DNA of 37,068 bases, taken from NCBI RefSeq assembly GCF_030152825.1, contig NZ_JASLIP010000017.1, positions 1 to 37,068 of the forward strand. The letters run 5' to 3'. Of the stretch, positions 1 to 6,576 are shown one piece after another (position 1 is the stretch's first letter; each line of letters begins with the position of its first letter). The notes beneath the pieces were generated by a model. The model saw nothing but the letters and a program-made list of their open reading frames with translations, did no database searches and was not told where the DNA came from. This DNA comes from Corynebacterium sp. (GTDB lineage Bacteria > Actinomycetota > Actinomycetes > Mycobacteriales > Mycobacteriaceae). A program made the position numbers and the translations under genes.

Positions 1-884
1 CCGAAGGCCGCGGCGGGCAGGCCACCGGAGACGACCTTGCCGAAGGTCGTGAGGTCGCCGGCCACGCCGTCCTTGCCGAACCAGCCCTGGTAGCCCACGC
101 GGAAGCCGGTCATGACCTCGTCGACGATGAGCAGCGCGCCGTTGGCGTGCGCAATCTCCTTGAGCTGGGCATTGAAGCTGGTGCCGTCCGCGGTGATGGA
201 GGAGACGGTGCCCATGTTGCCCGGGGTGGCCTCAGTGATGATGGCGGCAATCTGGCCCTCGTTCTCCGCAAATGCCTTCTTGACGGCCTCGATGTCGCGG
301 TACGGCACCACGACGGTGTCGCTGGCGGCAGCCTTGGTGATGCCCGGGGAGTCCGGCAGGCCGAAGGTGGCCACGCCAGAGCCGGCGGCAACGAGCAGGG
401 AGTCCACGTGGCCGTGGTAGCAGCCCTCGAACTTCAGGATCTTGTCGCGACCGGTGAAGCCGCGAGCCAGGCGCACGGCGGACATGGTGGCCTCGGTGCC
501 GGAGTTGACCAGGCGGACCTTCTCCACGCTCGTACGGTTGACGATTTCCTCGGCCAGGTCGACCTCCAGGGAGGTCGGGGCGCCGAAGGACAGGCCACGG
601 GAGGCGGTCGACTTCACAGCCTCGACGATCTCCGGGTGGGCGTGCCCGTGGATCATCGGCCCCCAGGAGCACACCAGGTCCACGTAGGGCAGGCCGTCAG
701 CATCGTGCAGCTGGGAGCCGGAGGCGGAGGTGATAAACGGGGAGGTCCCGCCGACAGAGCCGAAGGCACGCACCGGGGAGTTCACACCCCCTGGGATGAA
801 GCGGCGTGCTCGCTCCATCGCCGCCGCGCTCTCGTGGTGGCGCTCCTCGGCAGCCGCGTTGTCGTTGGTGTTGGTCGAACCCAT
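1..884 (-). CDS. hemL: Glutamate-1-semialdehyde 2,1-aminomutase (HemL), 3' end cut off by the window
   Basis: HemL is the PLP enzyme that converts glutamate-1-semialdehyde, the product of HemA, into 5-aminolevulinate, the first committed tetrapyrrole precursor; it is cytosolic. About 294 residues are visible. The start ATG at 882-884 opens a short polar N-terminus, followed by the conserved RFIPGGVNSPVRAF segment, the SWGPMIHGHAHP region, the NSGTEATMSAVRLAR phosphate-binding region and the DEVMTGFR segment. The PLP lysine (FGK, Lys283) lies just before the left edge, so roughly the last third of the protein is outside the window. It is the last visible gene of the heme cluster and lies 182 bp after the ATPase-like gene. 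The ribosome-binding site is weak (an AAAGGG about 11 nt upstream). Identification is secure from family motifs. Confidence 0.97.
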   Translation of the reverse strand, partial: MGSTNTNDNAAAEERHHESAAAMERARRFIPGGVNSPVRAFGSVGGTSPFITSASGSQLHDADGLPYVDLVCSWGPMIHGHAHPEIVEAVKSTASRGLSFGAPTSLEVDLAEEIVNRTSVEKVRLVNSGTEATMSAVRLARGFTGRDKILKFEGCYHGHVDSLLVAAGSGVATFGLPDSPGITKAAASDTVVVPYRDIEAVKKAFAENEGQIAAIITEATPGNMGTVSSITADGTSFNAQLKEIAHANGALLIVDEVMTGFRVGYQGWFGKDGVAGDLTTFGKVVSGGLPAAAF

Positions 885-966
885 CGCCTACATCGCCCTT
901 TCTTGTGAAGATTCCTCGTCGGTTTAATGCACTACGCCCCTCATCCTACCGATGGCCCCGGACACC

Positions 967-999
967 CCTGCTGGCCCGTGGGCCCGCCTGGCCAGCAGG
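967..999 (-). terminator. Stem-loop between the ATPase-like gene and hemL
   Basis: A perfect 10-bp inverted repeat (967-976 with 990-999, 13-nt loop) lies about 70 bp beyond the ATPase-like stop codon. There is no T-run on the minus strand, so it may be a terminator lacking a U-tract or an intercistronic RNA hairpin. hemL probably depends on a promoter in the remaining 80 bp or on read-through; I could not pick a convincing promoter. Confidence 0.4.
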
Positions 1000-1066
1000 C
1001 CTCTGGCCTAGCAAGCCGACTGCGCCGGGCGCGGCTGTTCACCCCGGCGCGCAAATATCTCGCCCC

Positions 1067-3874
1067 CTAGCGGCTGGCGACGCCGGGGCCGGTGATGTGC
1101 TCCTGCAGTTCGCGGCCATCCTCCGTGGCGCTCAGGCGTGCGCTCTCCACGAACTGCTCGCGCTGCTCCGCCCGGCGGCGGCGCTCCCGGCGGCTGCGCA
1201 GCCGCTCGACCCAGCCCTGCCAGGTGTGCGTGTGCCGCATCGTGGCGGCGTTGTAGTTGTGACGCAGGATGCGGGAGCTGCGCCACTCGATCATGGTGGA
1301 ACTCAGCAGCATCACCACCGTGGCGGCCATCGGATTCATCACGCCCGCCACAGCCAGGGTGATCGCGATGGCGTTATACGCCCAGGCCAGCCACACATTC
1401 CAGTCCACGGTATTGCGCACGTGGCGGACGAAGTTAATCAGGGTGGGGATCGCCATGACGTCGTCCCGAAGCAGGACCACGTCCGCGCTATCGGCATCCG
1501 TCCGGCTCGGGGAACCCATGAGGATGCCCACATCCGCCACCCGCAGTGCGCCGATCGAATCCTGGTCGCCGACCATCGCCACCCGGTGCCCGCGGGCATG
1601 CACACCGCGCACGGCCTTGGCCTTCTTGCCTGGCACCACGCCGGCCAGCACCGTGGACACGCCGATGGAATCCGCGAGGTGGCGGGCCACCGGGTACATG
1701 TCGCGGGACATCATCAGCGTCTCCACCCCCATCGATTCCAGCTCCTCGATCGCGAGGGCGGCGTCGTCCTTAAAAGCATCGGCGACGTTGATCACGCCGC
1801 GGTCCTTGCCCTTCCAGGACACGACGACGGGGCTGCCACCGGACAGCGCCGCGGAAGCCAGGTGCGGGTCGCGCACCTCGCCCAGGTCCTTCGGCCGCCA
1901 GATCCGGGCGGTGACGCGACGGACGTTCTCGTCATCCGTCAGGTCCGGGGAGGCCGGCAGCTCGTGCCGGTCGCGGCGCACCACGTCCTTATAGTTCTTC
2001 CCCTTCGGCGGGACCGGGACGTCGATGGAGCCCACGAACGTGCCCTCCGCGTTGACCTTCACCTCGCCGGTTTCCAGCCACACGGGGATGGTGTCGAAGC
2101 CGGAGTTCGCGTCGCGGGTCTCTCGGTCCGCGCGGACGATCGCCTTGGAGACCGCGTGATCGGATTCCATCATCAACGAGGCCGCGACGCGCAGCACCAG
2201 CTCCGGGTGCTCCCCGTGGGCGGCCGTCACGTTCACCACATTCATCGGCGCCCGGGTGAGCGTGCCCAGCCGGTTGAAGATGATCGAGTCCACGCCGGAG
2301 AGCCGGTGGATCGTCGCGCTATCGCGCAGCAGCATGCCGTAATTCGCCGCCCGAGCAAGCCCCAGGCGCAGGGCCAGCGGCGCGGAGAGGGCCAGCGCCA
2401 CCGGCCCCACCGCGGCGAGGACGGAGAGGCTGGTCGCCACGGCGGCGTCCAAGGAGCCGTTGAAGATCAGCCACATGCAGAAGTCCACCACCGCGATGGC
2501 GAAAGCCCACGGCACCAGCAGGCTGGCCGAGCGGTTGGTGATCTGCGCCATCCGGTTCTCGTCCTGCGCGGCGTGGGTAAACCAGCGCCCCATCGCGGCC
2601 AGGCGGGTGTGCGAGCCGGTGGCGTGGGCCCGCACCTTGAGCGTCTGCCCGTGATTCGTCGCCCCGGCGTAAATCCGGTCGCCGACCACGAGCTCCTTCT
2701 TGCGGTCCACTCCCCCGACCGGCCCCATGTCCACGACGCCGCGGCCGCTGATGACTTCGCCGTCCACCGGGCACGTCATGTCCGTTTCCAGCAGGACGTC
2801 ATCGCCACGCCTGATCTCCGCGGTGGAGATGACCTTCTTCTCCGACTTGTTCTTCCGAATGACGGTGATCGGCTCGTTCTTCGGCGGTTGCAGCACCGCT
2901 AGCACGGCCCGGGTGCGGATCTGGTTCCGGCGGGAAAGGAGGCGACCGAAGAGCAGCAGGATCGTCACGCCGCACGCGACGTCGAAAAAGATCGCGCCTT
3001 CGAAACTCGGATCGGACCAGGTGCGGGCCAGCCACACGGTGCTGGCCCGCCACGTCGGGTCAGAGGCGGAGGTCGTGATCAGGGAGAGCACTGAGAAACC
3101 GTAGGCCAGCAGGATCGCCAGGCTGCTCGCCCCGTCGAGGGCGGACATGCTGCGGCGCACACCGGCGACCATCGCGCGGTGGAAGGGCCAGGCCGACCAA
3201 CCCACCACGACCGTGGACAGCGCCAGGCACACCCACTGCCACCAGTCGAACTGCAGGGAGGGGATCATCTGCATCGCCACGACAGGCAGGCCGAAGACGA
3301 TCGCGATGATGAGCCGCCAGGCGGTCACCAGCTCGCGGGCGGTGTGCAGCACTTCACCGGCGCGGGCCTCCCCACGGCGGCGCGCACCCGCCCCCTGCTT
3401 GCGGCGCCGGGCGGCCATGATGGCGCGCTCGCGGGCGGATTCGCGGCGGGAGCGGATGCGCGGGTCTTGCTTCGTCAGGCGGGTGGCGCGGCGGCGCAGC
3501 GAGGAGGCGGTGAGATGCCCGCGGATCCCGGCATCTTCGAGGTGGCGCTGCACCTCGTCGGGCCGCACGCTATCCAGCGCGGAGATCCACACCATGTTGG
3601 CGGAGTACACCACCACTGCCTCGACCCCGTCGATGGCGTTGAGTTCATATTCTAGGGAGGTGGCCTGCGCCGCCGACTCCAGATTCTCCAGGTGGAATGC
3701 GTAGGACGTCAGTCCGTTACCCGTGCTGAGCACGTTGCTGTGTTCTTCGGCGTCGAAATTTTCGACGTCCACGCCGGCCGCTTCGGCCGCGGTGCGGGCC
3801 TGCGCGATAGCCAGGTCGAGTTCCTGGATATCGTCGCCCCGCCCGGGTTGGGGTGTGGAGAATTTTCCAGCCAT
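1067..3874 (-). CDS. P-type ATPase-like membrane protein with all catalytic motifs lost (pseudoenzyme)
   Basis: The 935-aa protein has the full layout of a P1B heavy-metal ATPase. A degenerate HMA-like fold without CxxC covers about residues 72-118, then come an Arg-rich stretch (126-170), paired membrane helices (186-265 and 293-312), an actuator-like region (330-425), helices around 450-505, a P/N-domain-like region (510-810) and two last helices (825-862). Every catalytic signature is altered. The DKTGT aspartate is Asn534 (NRLGTLT), CPC is GPV (490-492), TGE is GGV (387-389), the N-domain HP is HA (573-574), and GDGxND is GDQDS (769-773). No frameshift or stop is present, so the frame is being maintained. 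It cannot form the family's aspartyl-phosphate. A regulatory, scaffold or heme/metal-binding role is inference. It starts 9 bp after the preceding gene, with no SD but a TAAGCT 6 nt upstream. Annotation as a cation-transporting ATPase would mislead. Confidence 0.9.
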   Translation of the reverse strand: MAGKFSTPQPGRGDDIQELDLAIAQARTAAEAAGVDVENFDAEEHSNVLSTGNGLTSYAFHLENLESAAQATSLEYELNAIDGVEAVVVYSANMVWISALDSVRPDEVQRHLEDAGIRGHLTASSLRRRATRLTKQDPRIRSRRESARERAIMAARRRKQGAGARRRGEARAGEVLHTARELVTAWRLIIAIVFGLPVVAMQMIPSLQFDWWQWVCLALSTVVVGWSAWPFHRAMVAGVRRSMSALDGASSLAILLAYGFSVLSLITTSASDPTWRASTVWLARTWSDPSFEGAIFFDVACGVTILLLFGRLLSRRNQIRTRAVLAVLQPPKNEPITVIRKNKSEKKVISTAEIRRGDDVLLETDMTCPVDGEVISGRGVVDMGPVGGVDRKKELVVGDRIYAGATNHGQTLKVRAHATGSHTRLAAMGRWFTHAAQDENRMAQITNRSASLLVPWAFAIAVVDFCMWLIFNGSLDAAVATSLSVLAAVGPVALALSAPLALRLGLARAANYGMLLRDSATIHRLSGVDSIIFNRLGTLTRAPMNVVNVTAAHGEHPELVLRVAASLMMESDHAVSKAIVRADRETRDANSGFDTIPVWLETGEVKVNAEGTFVGSIDVPVPPKGKNYKDVVRRDRHELPASPDLTDDENVRRVTARIWRPKDLGEVRDPHLASAALSGGSPVVVSWKGKDRGVINVADAFKDDAALAIEELESMGVETLMMSRDMYPVARHLADSIGVSTVLAGVVPGKKAKAVRGVHARGHRVAMVGDQDSIGALRVADVGILMGSPSRTDADSADVVLLRDDVMAIPTLINFVRHVRNTVDWNVWLAWAYNAIAITLAVAGVMNPMAATVVMLLSSTMIEWRSSRILRHNYNAATMRHTHTWQGWVERLRSRRERRRRAEQREQFVESARLSATEDGRELQEHITGPGVASR

Positions 3875-3880
3875 CGGCTC

Positions 3881-3886
3881 AGCTTA
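3881..3886 (-). promoter_or_regulatory. Possible -10 element for leaderless expression of the ATPase-like gene
   Basis: TAAGCT on the minus strand ends 6 nt before the ATG and overlaps the upstream gene's TAA stop. It fits the TA-N3-T spacing rule seen at other starts in this window, and the start has no SD. It could be coincidence inside an operon. Confidence 0.35.
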
Positions 3887-4807
3887 GGCCTTATCTTCGC
3901 TATCGGCGTTCTCATCCTGGGACTTCCCCCAGGGAGCGCGACGCTTCTTTCCGCCCTTGTGCTTATCGCGTTCGCGGCGAGCCTGCTCGTATTCCTCGGC
4001 GTAGCGCTCGACCTCTTCGCGGCTCGGGATGCCGAACCACTCCTCGTTGCCGGGTCGGGACATGAACCACATGCCCACACCCGCGGTCACACCGGCCAGG
4101 ATGCTGAGCACGCCGAGGGCGAGGACGAAGCCCACCGCCATCGTCGGCGGCCCGGAGGACAGGCTCATCAGCACCGCGGTGAGCATGAGGTAGACGGAAC
4201 CCACGTTGAGGAACATGCGGGAATACACCGCGCCGCGCCCGGCGCGCAGGGTCAGCCACGCGCAGATCAGGGCAGCGATGACGAGCCAGGCGGCCGTCAG
4301 GGCATTCGTCCCCAGGACGAGGGTGTCGATGGAGACGTTCTCCGTCACCTCGTCAGGAACACCGGCCCCCTCCTCGATCGTCTTGGTGACGGTGCGGCGC
4401 AGGTCGCGGTCGTCGCTCAAGTTCGCGGCGAACTGGACCAGGGCGTAGAGGATCTGCAGGCCGCTGACCGCCAGCCAGGCGCGCACGCCCAGGCGGACGT
4501 TCTCCGGCGCGTCCTCGAGGCTCGGCGCCAGGCCATCCGGGCGCCCCACCTTCGGTGGCTTGGGCAGCTCCGGGGGCGGGCCCGGGTTCGGGCTTCCCTG
4601 ATTCTTAGAGCCATTGCCGGACTGCCACTGATTGCCCCGCCCCTGAGGGTTGTTCCAACCGGGCCCGACCGGGCCGCCGTCCTCCGGCTTGGGGTAGCCG
4701 GGGATGTGCCCGTTATCGGGGCTGGCCTCCCATTGCCGGCCCTGCTGGCCACGCGGCCGCGGCGGACGGGACTGCCCGGAGGGAGTGGGAGAAGAAGAAT
4801 TGCTCAT
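3884..4807 (-). CDS. Proline-rich four-helix membrane protein of the heme cluster (Rv0513 position)
   Basis: The predicted protein has 307 aa from the ATG at 4805-4807. The first 90 or so residues are Pro/Gly/Ser/Asn-rich and probably disordered. Four hydrophobic segments follow (a LAVSGLQILYALVQFAA helix, a NALTAAWLVIAALICAWL helix, then two closely spaced helices ending in GVGMWFM), then a highly charged Lys/Arg/Glu-rich cytoplasmic tail. A TTG start 45 nt further upstream is open, but it would lie inside the hemB terminator hairpin and was rejected. The gene lies between hemB and the ATPase-like gene and almost touches the latter, so the two may work together. From memory, Mycobacterium and Corynebacterium carry a membrane protein of unknown function at this position. 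I recognise no catalytic motif. Confidence 0.85.
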   Translation of the reverse strand: MSNSSSPTPSGQSRPPRPRGQQGRQWEASPDNGHIPGYPKPEDGGPVGPGWNNPQGRGNQWQSGNGSKNQGSPNPGPPPELPKPPKVGRPDGLAPSLEDAPENVRLGVRAWLAVSGLQILYALVQFAANLSDDRDLRRTVTKTIEEGAGVPDEVTENVSIDTLVLGTNALTAAWLVIAALICAWLTLRAGRGAVYSRMFLNVGSVYLMLTAVLMSLSSGPPTMAVGFVLALGVLSILAGVTAGVGMWFMSRPGNEEWFGIPSREEVERYAEEYEQARRERDKHKGGKKRRAPWGKSQDENADSEDKA

Positions 4808-4842
4808 AAATCGCAGATCAAGGGGTCGAGTGGAGAAAATAC

Positions 4843-4871
4843 GTGCCGACAATCAGCGGAATTGTCGGCAC
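4843..4871 (-). terminator. Rho-independent terminator of hemB
   Basis: A perfect 11-bp stem (4843-4853 with 4861-4871) with a 7-nt loop starts 9 bp after the hemB stop. On the minus strand it is followed by GTATTTTC. The downstream membrane-protein gene therefore needs read-through or its own promoter. Confidence 0.85.
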
Positions 4872-4880
4872 ATCCTTCGG

Positions 4881-5906
4881 CTAGCCGCGCAGCATCTTCG
4901 CGACGGTCGTCGCCCAATAGGTCAGGATGATGTCCGCACCGGCGCGGCGAATCCCCGTCAGGGACTCCATGATCGCCGGCTCCAGATCGATCCAACCGTT
5001 CTGGGCTGCTGCACTGATCATCGCATATTCACCGGACACCTGATAAGCGGCGACCGGAACCGGGGACATGTCCACGACCTCCCGCAGCACGTCCAGGTAC
5101 GGCATCGCGGGCTTGACCATCACCATGTCCGCGCCCTCGTCGATGTCCATCTGGGTCTCCAGCAGGGACTCCCGCCGGTTGCGGGGGTCCTGCTGATAGG
5201 TGCGGCGGTCGCCAGTCAGGCTGGAGCCGACGGCCTCGCGGAACGGGCCATAGAAGGCGGAGGCGTACTTCGCGGAGTAGGCCATGATGGAGACGTCCTC
5301 GTGGCCGGAGGCGTCCAGGGCCGCGCGGATGACCGCGACCTGGCCGTCCATCATTCCGGACGGGCTAACGATGTGGGCGCCGGCATCCGCCTGGGCGACC
5401 GCGAGGGCGGCGTACTGCTGCAGGGTGGCGTCGTTGTCCACGATCTGCTGGCCGAAGGCGTCCTCGCCCTGCACCCCGCAGTGGCCGTGGTCGGTGAACT
5501 CATCGAGGCAGGTATCGGCCATGACGAGGATGTCGTTGCCGAACTCCTCGCGGATCGCGCGGAGGTTCTTGTTCAGGATCCCCTCCGGATCCACGCCCAC
5601 GGAGCCGGTGGCGTCCTTATCCTCGTCGAGCGGAACACCGAAAAGGTCGATGGAGCCCACGCCCGCCTCCGCGGCTTCCTCGACGGCGCGCAGCAGGGAG
5701 TCGGTGGTGTGCTGGTAGACCCCCGGCAGGGAGCTGATCGGCTTTGCCTCGCTAAGGCCGTCCGCGACGAACATCGGCAGGACGAACTGGCTCGGGTTCA
5801 GGCTGGTCTCCGCCGTGAAATCGCGCATCACCGGGTTGGTGCGCAGGCGGCGCGGACGGCGGGGAATATTGAACTGCAGCTGGGAATTCTGTGCGGATTC
5901 AGACAT
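4881..5906 (-). CDS. hemB: Delta-aminolevulinic acid dehydratase (porphobilinogen synthase)
   Basis: HemB condenses two 5-aminolevulinate molecules to porphobilinogen in the cytosol. The 341-aa protein has both Schiff-base lysines, Lys213 (SAKYASAFYGPFR) and Lys265 (MVKPAMPYLD). The metal site reads D-T-C-L-D-E-F-T-D-H-G-H-C-G (131-144): Cys133 and Cys143 are kept but the middle ligand is Asp135, a mixed site that, as I recall, is usual in actinobacteria and differs from the three-Cys zinc form. The ATG at 5904-5906 is preferred to a GTG 33 nt upstream because the family starts near here and a TACCAT hexamer lies 7 nt before it with no SD, suggesting a leaderless mRNA. A terminator follows the gene directly. 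Confidence 0.96.
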   Translation of the reverse strand: MSESAQNSQLQFNIPRRPRRLRTNPVMRDFTAETSLNPSQFVLPMFVADGLSEAKPISSLPGVYQHTTDSLLRAVEEAAEAGVGSIDLFGVPLDEDKDATGSVGVDPEGILNKNLRAIREEFGNDILVMADTCLDEFTDHGHCGVQGEDAFGQQIVDNDATLQQYAALAVAQADAGAHIVSPSGMMDGQVAVIRAALDASGHEDVSIMAYSAKYASAFYGPFREAVGSSLTGDRRTYQQDPRNRRESLLETQMDIDEGADMVMVKPAMPYLDVLREVVDMSPVPVAAYQVSGEYAMISAAAQNGWIDLEPAIMESLTGIRRAGADIILTYWATTVAKMLRG

Positions 5907-5913
5907 AGCACCG

Positions 5914-5919
5914 ATGGTA
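5914..5919 (-). promoter_or_regulatory. hemB: -10 element of hemB (leaderless)
   Basis: TACCAT on the minus strand ends 7 nt upstream of the hemB ATG, which has no SD. Together with the 122-bp gap to the preceding gene, this suggests that hemB has its own promoter with the transcript starting at or next to the ATG. Confidence 0.5.
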
Positions 5920-6028
5920 CGCCACGGGGCAGACACCACCGTTGGCCCAGCCCGCTGCCTCCCGGCTGGCTGCGGGGGTACCGGCGGTTGCGCGGGTTCC
6001 GTGGCTGACTGAGCCTACGGGGTGGGTT

Positions 6029-6571
6029 TTAGTCGGTGGCTTCATCGGCCAGACGCACGGCCCAGGTCACGGTCTCGTCGCCTTCGTCCGTGATCCACAG
6101 GGCTTCGACGGTGGCCCGCAGCCCCGCCGAACCTTCCGCCTCAGCGAGCAGCTCCGCGGGCGGGTGGATCATCGTGCCGAGCAGCGTGCGCCGCACCTCC
6201 GCCCCGGCCAGCGCCTCACCGGCCTCCGCGATGAGCAGTGGCTCGCGCGGTTCCTTAAAGTCCGGGGTGCCCACCTCGCCGCGCACGTGCAGCCGAACCT
6301 CGCTGGGCACGTGCGGGCTGGCGATCACGAACGGGTCTGCGGCGTTCACCGCGGGCAGCTCGCCCCAGGCTGCCAGCCCGATCTGCTGCTTCTGCCCCTT
6401 GGGTCCGCCCCATGCGCTCGTCGCGAGGATCGGGGCGTCCTCCCCCTGAGCGAAACCCTCCGGGAGGCCGTCGAACTCAGCGAGCGGGCGGACCGGGACC
6501 ACGTTGCGGGTGTCCTGCGACGGTGTACCACCAGCTGGGTTGGAACCGCCGTGCTTCTTCTTCGCCGCCAT
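6029..6571 (-). CDS. Hypothetical protein coupled to the copper nitrite reductase-like gene
   Basis: The predicted 180-aa soluble protein has no signal peptide or membrane segment. It begins with a basic, low-complexity MAAKKKHGG stretch and then has acidic, Ala/Glu-rich sequence with patches such as SAWGGPKGQKQQIGLAAWGELP and VTWAVRLADEATD. I do not recognise the family. Its ATG lies 5 bp after the stop of the 926-codon copper protein gene, so the two are almost certainly co-transcribed and translationally coupled. No Cys or His cluster typical of a metal chaperone is visible. Function is unknown; an accessory role for the copper enzyme is inferred from position only. Confidence 0.8.
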   Translation of the reverse strand: MAAKKKHGGSNPAGGTPSQDTRNVVPVRPLAEFDGLPEGFAQGEDAPILATSAWGGPKGQKQQIGLAAWGELPAVNAADPFVIASPHVPSEVRLHVRGEVGTPDFKEPREPLLIAEAGEALAGAEVRRTLLGTMIHPPAELLAEAEGSAGLRATVEALWITDEGDETVTWAVRLADEATD

Positions 6572-6576
6572 GGCTC

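Noticed and set aside
806..2902. Long plus-strand open frame (about 700 codons) opposite the ATPase-like gene
   Set aside because: It is His/Gly/Arg-rich antisense sequence expected from high third-position GC, has no family resemblance, and the opposite strand encodes a recognisable membrane protein.
1067..3874. Annotation as a working copper or cation-exporting ATPase
   Set aside because: The phosphorylated Asp, CPC, TGE and hinge motifs are all replaced; only the overall layout of the family remains.
4808..4852. TTG start extending the four-helix membrane protein by 15 residues
   Set aside because: The start would lie inside the hemB terminator hairpin and there is no SD; the ATG at 4807 is simpler.
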